Origin: Symbiodinium sp. CCMP2592
Taxonomy: Eukaryota; Sar; Dinophyceae; Suessiales; Symbiodiniaceae
NCBI GenBank assembly: GCA_905221615.1
Contig: CAJNDT010003380.1
Span: forward strand, 244,204-308,203
Direction: 5' to 3'
Length of the DNA stretch: 64,000 nt
The notes beneath the pieces were generated by a model. The model was not told where the DNA came from, ran no database searches, and saw nothing but the letters and a program-made list of their open reading frames with translations. How positions within the stretch are numbered: the first letter of the stretch is position 1; each line of letters opens with the position of its first letter. This document shows positions 55,080 through 64,000 of this stretch, piece after piece. The position numbers and the translations under genes are program-made.

Positions 55080-56766
55080 CACCACACATCCTATGAATTG
55101 TATCTAAAAGCAGACCCGCCAAATTCACACGCACTCGAAAGCTCTGGCTTTGGGTTTAACGTCGGGACCTTAAAAGTGGTTTTGCACAGCTTCTCTGCGT
55201 CATCGGAATGAAGCTTTCACTAAGAGTCGATCTGCCCAAGTAGTATATTATATAATTTGGCCTCAAAATAGTCCATAGGATATCTATATCGGTACTTTCG
55301 GAGCAAAGTCTGTGCTACGTAGGTACATGGACCCTTAGTATATTGGAGGTTGGATGACTCCGGTGCAGGATTTAAAACTCTAGCCCTAGGGCCTGCAGAT
55401 CTGAGTTGTCCCTTAAGCCCTTTGAAAGTTATTTGCCATTATGGTTCTCTACAAAATAGTAGGGGAAATTAAAACAGATCCAAGGACAACCCAGAGAAGC
55501 CTTGAGTTTTGGGTTCAGGGCTTACGAGTACAGGCAGTAAAACGACCTGCTGTAAGGTTTTGAGTTTAGCAGATTGCAATCATGGCCGCGCCAAACGCTA
55601 AGCCAAGCCCCTAAATCCTAGCCTAAACCCTATGACGACAACCCTGAATCCAGCATGTATACAACTGAAGTGTGTATGCGTATGTAGGAATATCCAGATG
55701 GAAAAGCAACTAGCTAGCTAGGTAGCTAGCTATATAGATAGCTAGCCAAGCAGATGTCCCTGTCGACGTGCGCAACTAAGCGACAAACATCAAACCGAAA
55801 TGCGGGCCCAAAAACCTCAAAACCCTCAAGCCCGATACACCCCTCGACCGTAAACCCTAAGACCCTAAACCCCAAAACCCTAAAACCCAAACCCCAAAAC
55901 ATCCCAAAACCCTAAAACCCTAAAGCCCTAAACCCTAAACCGAAGCCATTGGCCGATAGTAGGTCGTTGTCGTGGTCGTCTCCTCCTCCTTGCGATCGAG
56001 GCAAGTGGGTATCGCCACGCTGGCGGATCGCTGAGTCGGAGAATATTTGACCATCGCCACCTGGGTGAACAGTCTTTTCGGGTTTAGGGGTTTAGGGCTC
56101 AGGGTTCAGGGTTCAGAATTTCAGGGTTTAGGGTTCCGTCGTTGGCGGGGTTATGGTTCAGGGTCTTTGGGATTTACAGACCCAGAGACCAATACCCCTT
56201 CATCAGACAAGATTCTCTAAGAGAATCTTACCCTAGGGCTCTAAGAACTCATATCTAAAGGCTTTTGGGCCCAACGACCATACCAAACAAGGCCTTTGGG
56301 CAATTTTGAGCCTTGGGGTTACAGTGCTAAGCTGCCAGACTGTAGGCAGACTCAGCGAGCTAGGGCAACTGCTGCTTGCATCATAAGTAGGTTCGACCAC
56401 ACCACTCCAGACCCTAAGCCCTAAACCCCGTGACAAGAATCACATTTAGGATTGGGGATGATGATGAGTGGGTTGCAGTTCAGGTCTTGGAGCGGGTCTC
56501 ATCTGGATGGAGGTGTTTCTCTAAGCCTGATGAAGTCGACGAGTTCAAGGTTTAGGATGTCGGTTTCTGGGATGTGGTCCTAAGCTGTGGGGTTTTCGTG
56601 CAGATCATCTTCTGTCCCCATACATAAGACTGAAGTCAGTAGGTCTATGGAAGATCTTAAACCGCGACGTTCACTTGAAAGCTCTTGGCAACCTAGTGCT
56701 TATGCAGGCTCACAAGTGGACCGTATATGTAGCTCCACCCAGATGTTGAGTGCAGGAGCTTAAGAA
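55080..56766. other. Non-coding stretch
   Basis: No gene seen. CCCTAAACCC runs near 55850-55945, an AGCTAGCTAGGTAGCTAG run near 55705-55745 and GGGTTTAGGG near 56080-56135. Confidence 0.6.
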
Positions 56767-56900
56767 GCTCGAGTTTGGGTACGGCCCCCATACAGTAAGA
56801 GTCTATAATAGGGCTACGATTAAGAGCCTTATATATCTGTACTATGAATTATGAATATTATCCAACTGTTACTGAGTGGGGGCCGTACCCAAGCTCGAGT
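56767..56900. repeat. Foldback element, family GTACNGCCCCCA, copy 2
   Basis: Arms GAGTTTGGGTACGGCCCCCA and TGGGGGCCGTACCCAAGCTC are near-complementary. The interior matches the copy at 17126-17238. Confidence 0.85.
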
Positions 56901-56961
56901 CATTAAGATGCCGGAGAAACAGCGGACTTGGGGTTCAGGGCTTCAGGCTCTGAGCTCTCCT

Positions 56962-57058
56962 GTTGATGATAAAAACCCTGCATTACCTTAAAAGCCCTAC
57001 ATTACGGGAATTACAGTATATTCGTTATTATGGGTGTTGCAGGATTTTTGTCATCAAC
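56962..57058. repeat. Foldback element, family GTTGATGATA, copy 1
   Basis: Arms GTTGATGATAAAAACCCTGC and GCAGGATTTTTGTCATCAAC. CTGCATTACCTTAA is shared with the copy at 60109. Confidence 0.85.
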
Positions 57059-57064
57059 CGTCAC

Positions 57065-59953
57065 AACAATGTCCGTCAGTTTCGAGAGGTCTAACTACCG
57101 AGAAGATCGTAGGAAAGCCCACCGAAAACAGGGCGAAGCCTGCTGAAACTGCTGAAAGCTGCTTCTGCAGCGCGTCTTCTTTGGTTGTGGTTGCTTTCGG
57201 AGCTTTCGGATGGTGGTGGTGTGTTGCAGTGCGATGGCTGTAGCGTTGGTCCAACTACCATCATGCTGCAAGCTTCTTTGTCATCACAATCCCACCGTGC
57301 CTGCTTGTCATGAATTTCTGGTTTCGCAGTCGCAACTGCTGCAGTCTTCGTGTCCGTTTATGAATGCAGGGAGGCCAATCAAACTGAGTTCCGATGCAAG
57401 AGCTTGGAAAAATCATTTCATCCCAAGCATCCATCACCAAATCATGACTCATGACTCGATATCACCACGCTACACTGTAGGGTTTGCAAGTCGCAGACGC
57501 CACGCAGAAACCCTGAATCTGTGACGCTTGGTAGTTAGAGGGCTTCGGGCATCAGTGCTCAAAATCCAAACCGAGGAAACCCTGAAGCCGAGGAAGCTCT
57601 AAGTCCTGAACCAGGGGAGCCTCAAACCCCTAATACAGAGGAATTTAACAATGAGAACAGGGTTTCGGGGAATACTATTCCCCAGTTATCACAACGAACC
57701 TCCAAAACTCTATTCTAATTATTAAGGCCTCTTCGCGAATTGAACCGTAGCCGTCGAGTAGCAGCATTGTGGTCAACTGGATTGGACTCTTGGACGATGC
57801 CCTGTCTTTTATCGAAGCTGAGGCTTGCAACCTAATGCAGGAATCCGATTAAGAAACCTTGTTGCCTACTTGTCGGGTATCACGGGGAACAAAAGCTTAA
57901 TAGGGATTATATAGGGACTATACTACCCAAAAAAGGCTAAAAGGTTACCTACTCTACTACTACTAGTGGTGCCAATTCTTTTGGCAAAGCCTCAAGCGCT
58001 AAACCCCAAAATTGGGACTCGATCAGTGGGATATTGGGACCACTTTGCATCCGTTTGGGGTCCAGTGTTAAGGGTTGGTTTATGCTTTGGGAATTGTAGG
58101 CAGGCATGGCGCACAAGCCCATCTGAGAATTGATTGACAGGTTTTTCCCGAAGCAACATGGCCAAGGGCTCTGCAAAGAGTGCCTTGCTCACTTGAGATC
58201 TTGGCTGGAGGAGGGAGTTGAGCAAGGAGGTCGCCAAAGCCAGAAAACCCAAAGACCCGACAAGCAAGAGCTATGTTGAGGCCAAGGTTCCCAAAACCCC
58301 ACACTCGCAAACCCGCTATGCCATAGACCCCAAAAGCATAACACACACCCAGAAGCCCCTTCAATTTGACCGTAAACCTCAACCACAATAAATGCCTAAA
58401 CCCTCTCAAGGTCCCTATAGCCCAGAACCAACTCTGGAGCTTACAGACTCCACAGGGTTTATGGTTTAGGGGTTTAGGGCCTTGGACCCGCAGTCTCGGG
58501 GCTCATCTCTGAATAAGGGCCCCTAAGGGCATCGCTCTGCAAATTATGTGCACTTGGAGATGCAGATCGGGTTTAGGGTTTAGGGTACTAAACCCAAATC
58601 CCAAAGCGCCTTGACGTAGCTGAGGATGGAGTTAAGACTTGGGCGCCGCGTCCAATCCTGATTCCTCGTCAGCAGTACGGTTCTAGGGTTAAGACTTGTA
58701 CCTTTCTAGGATTAAGACTTCATACGGCTGTTGCGGCTTCTAGCGTTTGCAGGGTCTTGGGCTCGATTCTAGGGATTCTCGGCTATTGAGGGCTGACTGA
58801 GGCAGTTGTCGAGCGTTTTTAGGGTTTCTGGCGCTTAACGGGTGATCATCATTGTGGCTGCTCGCCAGTGTGGCTATGAAGAAGTCTGTGACATTCCCAG
58901 CTCGATGATTTCTACGGACGCTAGTCCAGATGTGGCGTAACTATCAGGACGGTCGCTTGAGTGGTTATACATATATCCCACTTATAAGATATTTGATGTG
59001 GACTTAACAGGTGTGTTTACAAGCGAGTTTTATCTCATTTATATGTTCAACTTAAGTTCTATATCGTGGTCCAAAAACTAAGAAATTTGTGCGTGAAGCT
59101 GAATTGCAAAAGACACTGATTTTGCGTCACCTATGCACAACGAGCAACCTATTTTGTCCGTCTTAGCATGCAGGTCCGTGCAGTCAGAATAGACATTGCA
59201 GGGTCTGACCTTTCAGGATGGCAAGGTAAGCCTGTGAGAAGAGTCTATTCGGAAGACCTTTGTCTCATGCGTGAGAAGGAAAGCACCTCCCCAAGGTCTC
59301 GTGTTTACCCATCGGAGCAGGGACATGCGGAAGATGAAACTGCGGTCAAATCGAAGCTTCGGCCATGACGCCAGGCGAAGCAAAGGCACTGGCCAGGCAC
59401 TGGAAGGGAGCAGTACCAGGTTGAGCCAACAGGAGAGAGCTTGAAAACTGGCAGTCCAAAACCTTCAAATGTGTGTGTATATATTTATATGTATGTATAT
59501 ATATAAGAAGATATTATTTTATACTGTAATATATTATATGATATTGTATTTTGAAACGCCGCGGACACTTCGCGGACACCCTCCTGGCCCGCGGAAACCA
59601 CATCCCGATGCCATGAGGGCTGCGAGTTTTCCCCTTCCATCCGAAGCAGGACAACAGCTCCGAGGATGCAGGTCTTGGATTTCATTCTTTGCATGGGTTC
59701 GCGTGCAAAACTCAAAAAAAACGTAAGATACATACATATCATATATATAAGAAGTATGTAAGTTCAAAATAAGCTCAACATAAGTTCGCTATAACTTGTC
59801 AGGCCCCAACTTATAACTGAGGCAGAAGTCCCACATAATGCGATTAAAAAGCCACTAACTTATAACTCAGTTCTAACTGACATACCTCATTTATGACTCA
59901 GGTGTAACCTGGTCACAAACCGCATTAACTCAAGCGACCGTCCTGGTATCGCG

Positions 59954-59984
<31 letters not shown>

Positions 59985-60108
59985 TCAACAGGACCATGAA
60001 CCCTAAACCCTTAACCGTGCATATTATAGCCAGCCCGGACTCCCATCCGAAGTTTGGGAGCGGGATGCTGTAAAATACTGAGCCTGCTGCTGTAGGGTTT
60101 AGGCGTAA
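57065..60108. other. Non-coding stretch
   Basis: No gene supported. Short ORFs lack protein-like composition. An (AT)n run at about 59953-59976 and scattered TTTAGGG units are the only clear features. Confidence 0.55.
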
Positions 60109-60210
60109 CGGTTGATGATATACATCCTGCATTACCTTAAGGACCCTAAACTATGGGAAATTATGGCACATTCCTTATTATCGGTCATGCAGGATTTATA
60201 TCATCAACCG
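60109..60210. repeat. Foldback element, family GTTGATGATA, copy 2
   Basis: Arms CGGTTGATGATATACATCCT and AGGATTTATATCATCAACCG. About 102 bp. Confidence 0.9.
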
Positions 60211-61224
60211 AAGGACCCTAAACCTATCGAAACTTCTCAGGTGTCACACTGAAAGCAGAACGGAAACATCAGGTTTGCTCTAAACCCGGCTTGTTGGCCG
60301 AAATCTCTTGGACTCTTCGCACGCGACTTTAAAACCAATGTATCTGCTCAGCACGAAGTTCAAGCCCTACCTGTAGCCCCACAATCACACGGCCAGGAAT
60401 CTTAACAAATAGTGGCTTGTGGCGCATCCTGCGTTGCAGGCGACGACATGACAATACCAATAACAAAAAGCTTAAACACTACGTATCCACTGCATGACCC
60501 TAAACCCTAAACCCTCGCTTATATTGGGCTTCAGGTATGATGCCGACTGTCTCCTCGGAGATGCTTCGGAAATCAGCTTGTAGTGAGTCACCACACAGAG
60601 ACCGTGACGGTTCCGGGCCCGGTCCCAGGGTACGAAACCATACGACAGACACCGAAGACATAAGACCATAAACATGCACATGCTAATCCGGAATTCCTGC
60701 ACCCTACAAGCTGCGACACTTACAACCCCCAACAACCTGAACCCCCCCAAAACGCTGAAGACAACTAGCAGCCCCAGCAGATCCCCACATAACGGCCAGC
60801 GGCAGCATTGCTCGGACAAGGTCGTCGACTTTCCTACGGGCACCCGAGCATGGGGAAGCATGTGCGGTCATCTGATTTAGGGTTTATAGGGTTTAGCCTA
60901 GTGATGTCGAAAACAATATAATCTAGACCCTGAACACGATTGGCTTCAAACTTGATCAGACGTTACGGTTGGTTGAACTTGACACAGTGAGTGAGACATG
61001 GCATGACACATAGTAGATCCTTAGGCCTTAAAGTACCTATATGGCCACCCCCTTCATAAGGCTTAAGCTACAGGTACATGGGAGTTTCCGAAAATAGGGG
61101 ACTCTAGTATAGTACCCTACATAGTACCCCTTGTTTTCGGAAGACCCTCACATGGAGCCTTTGGGGAGAAGATATCACCCAAGCGACACTGGGGGATTTG
61201 GGTCTTCCGCGCCAGAAGTATATC

Positions 61225-61354
61225 ATAGGGATCCTTCGGGGTGTAGGGGGAGGGGGGGTAGGGGGCCTTAAGGCCTTAAGGCCCATAATAAGGACTAATA
61301 AGGCCTATTATAGTCCCCTACACCCCTCCCCCCTACACCCCTAAGGATCCCTAT
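61225..61354. repeat. Foldback repeat with G-rich arms
   Basis: ATAGGGATCCTT followed by CGGGGTGTAGGGGGAGGG pairs with CCCTCCCCCCTACACCCC followed by TAAGGATCCCTAT. CCTTAAGGCC palindromes lie in the middle. Confidence 0.8.
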
Positions 61355-61370
61355 GAGTATAGTAGCGAAC

Positions 61371-61489
61371 CCTACTTGGAGGTTCATGGGTAGTTATAAG
61401 CGGGATTATAAGTCCCCTACTATGGCTTATAACTCTAGTTATCCTACTTATAGCCCTACTTATAGCTAGCCATGAACCTCCAAGTAAGG
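61371..61489. repeat. Foldback element, family CTACTTGGAGGTTCATGG, copy 3
   Basis: Starts CCTACTTGGAGGTTCATGGG and ends CCATGAACCTCCAAGTAAGG. About 119 bp, shorter than the two copies at 32-33 kb. Confidence 0.85.
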
Positions 61490-61704
61490 AATCATGCCGG
61501 ATGGCTCTAACCTAGGGGTCTTAAAATTATATGTGCTACTTTTTTGGGGGGGTGCCTCCTTGCTGTAATTAAAGTATAACGGGCCCCATAATTACTCAGG
61601 CCCCTAGGTTAGTGGGATTTTGAGTTTGAGATTTTCCGGTTCTCAGCTCAGATTCGGTTGAAGACCCTGCGCCTTCTCCCGAAACCCAAAACCCCCGACC
61701 CTAC

Positions 61705-61844
61705 CTACTTGGAGGGTCGGGGGACTTAGTAACTGGTTATCTTGGGGACTTATAAGTACCAAAACCCCAATTAGGGTCCTTGTTCGGGTACTCATAAGTC
61801 TACTTGCTACCTATACTTACTAAGTCCCCCGACCCTCCAAGTAG
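61705..61844. repeat. Foldback element, family CTACTTGGAGGGTCGG, copy 2
   Basis: CTACTTGGAGGGTCGGGGGA and TCCCCCGACCCTCCAAGTAG are perfect reverse complements; pairing continues inward through ACTTAGTAA-type sequence. Confidence 0.9.
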
Positions 61845-61904
61845 AGGCTAGTCATATATTAGAATCCCCACAAGGAACCGCTATGGAGCCATGGGTAAAC
61901 ACTA

Positions 61905-62018
61905 CCTAAACCCTAAACCCTAAACCCTAGACCCTAAACCCTAAACCCTAAACCCTAAACCCTGAACCCTAAACCCTAAACCCTAAACCCTAAACCCTAA
62001 ACCTTAAACCCTAAACCC
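61905..62018. repeat. Telomere-type CCCTAAA array, about 16 units
   Basis: Almost uninterrupted CCCTAAA heptamers with two or three single-base variants. It is internal to the window, so this is interstitial and not necessarily a chromosome end. Confidence 0.92.
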
Positions 62019-62834
62019 CGAACTCTGGGTCCGCTGATGTTGAGGTGAAGCTTATTGGTTTAAGGCTTGGGGCTGGGTTAGGTGCATCAGTCTCTGTGGC
62101 TCCAAGTAATAGTATGGTATAGGGTCTTCGGGTTTAGGGTCTAGGGGTTTAAGGCTTAAGGTTTAGGGGATAGTACAGTGTATACTTTTGGGACCCCAAC
62201 ACCTACTACCTACATACTATGTGGGTACTTGGACACTTTGGGGAGGATGGATAACAAGTGCGAAGCTCTTCGAGTCTCTGCTGACCTGCAACGAACACCC
62301 CCAATAAGCAACATAAATAAAAGGTGAAACTTCCAGATTCCTACTAAACTATAAGAGCACAAAAAGTTAAAAGGTTGGGTATTGGTGATCCAAGGTAACG
62401 AACCCTTTCAGGACCAACCCATGCATGGTCCCCGGAGCATTTAGATATCTGGAGCTAGTCTACAATCCCTAAACCCCTAAACCCTAAACCCTTACACCCC
62501 CAAACCTCAAGCTGCAACCAGACCCCAGTCAAATTATTCAGGCTTCGAAAGCCGATGTAGTAACATGTTCTGTAACCCGTTTCGATTTCGAACCCTAAAA
62601 CACAGCTTATGTTGACGGCGAAGATCCCCAAACAGTGGAAAACCAAAACCCTAAACTCCAAACCCCTAGGAGAAGGAAAAACCATGAGGAGACCACCAAG
62701 GATGACCCCCAGGACACCACCAGGAGACTAGTGTTTAGGGCTTAGGGAAGGGACCTGCAGGAAAAGGCCAAACATGACTGCTGCCAAGAGTAGAAGTAGC
62801 CGTCGTATTCTTACTATTATTAGGCTCACTGTAA

Positions 62835-63396
<562 letters not shown>

Positions 63397-63737
63397 GGCA
63401 GAACCTGGTTGGGTGTGGCTATGGCTAAGTGGCTAGAACCCCTTGAACGAAGACACTCGAAAATCCACAGAACGAAAATTACAAAAGAGGGCAAAAGCGT
63501 GTTCCCTAATTGAAATCCACATTGGCACCCTCCGACCAGAATTGCCCATGAACCAAATCCAAACAACTTCAATCCACGACTCAAAAACCCAAAAGCCAAC
63601 GCTCTAGGACTCTGAATCTGAACCCTTAAGCTCGAAAGCCTCAAACCCCTAAACAATCGAGGTACTGTGTGGTCGGGATGTTGCGGTCGGTTTTCGCGTC
63701 GTACCGGATGATCTGGACACTTCAGACTGTATTAAAG

Positions 63738-63840
63738 GAAACTCCAGAAAGTTGGAATATGGATTAATGGTAGGATCCCCTATAACTTACCTTAAAAGGG
63801 GTTACGATAGTGATATTCCAACTTTCTGGCTTCTACTGTA
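63738..63840. repeat. Foldback element, family CCAGAAAGTTGGAATAT, copy 2
   Basis: Nearly identical to 51462-51564, including the TCTGGCTTCTACTGTA flank after the right arm. Confidence 0.9.
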
Positions 63841-64000
63841 AACCCTTAACCCTAAGTCGCCGGTAGTAGCATGTTTCGGTTCATCGTTTCGTGGCGGGGG
63901 TTCAGGGTTTAGGGGTTTAGAGGTTTAGGGTTTAGGTTCAGGGTGTAGGGTGGTTTACCCAAAGGCCCCAAAGTAGTTCCTTTTTGGCATTACCTTATAG

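Overview
The window looks like nuclear DNA of a dinoflagellate, probably of the Symbiodiniaceae/Suessiales type. The evidence is: plant-type telomere heptamers (TTTAGGG) scattered through almost all non-coding sequence; protein-coding genes cut into many short exons whose introns begin with GT, GC or GA and end in AG followed by G; and large, GC-rich LINE-type retrotransposons. There is no bacterial-style operon, rRNA, recognisable tRNA or CRISPR array.

Layout. (1) 1-31.1 kb, minus strand: one LINE split in two. Its 5' half (ORF1 at 29775-30839 and the start of ORF2, down to 26536) and its 3' half (4124 to the left edge, open without a stop and reaching an RNase H domain) rejoin in frame if 4125-26535 is removed. 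That 22.4-kb insert has 20-bp terminal inverted repeats (17 of 20 matching) and is flanked by the 4-bp duplication TGTT, so it behaves as a DNA-transposon-like cargo element. (2) Inside the insert, all on the minus strand, are three intron-rich genes: a C5-cytosine DNA methyltransferase (about 6.9-5.4 kb); a gene of more than 20 exons with a methyltransferase-like motif and acidic, RGG and lysine-rich tails (15.1-7.4 kb); and a zinc-finger gene reminiscent of hAT transposases (26.2-18.4 kb). Minisatellites, foldback repeats and TTTAGGG-like sequence fill the rest. (3) 31.1-35.3 kb: non-coding, with foldback elements and one small ORF. (4) 35.3-47.8 kb, plus strand: a second, nearly full-length LINE of the same family, head-to-head with the first. 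Its ORF1 is a coiled-coil protein. Its ORF2 carries repeated PQP modules, then RNase H, then an APE-type endonuclease, then reverse transcriptase, then zinc fingers, and is broken by one frameshift near 39.7 kb. (5) 47.8-64 kb: gene-poor, with telomere-like arrays, about eight foldback (MITE-like) elements, a tandem duplication and a 0.5-kb TAG microsatellite.

The most interesting points are the nested 22-kb element carrying a DNA methyltransferase, and the unusual LINE architecture in which RNase H lies upstream of the endonuclease and the N-terminal half is built from repeats of an unrecognised domain. Exon borders were worked out by hand from reading frame, phase and splice dinucleotides. 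No database search was possible, so family names rest on motifs.
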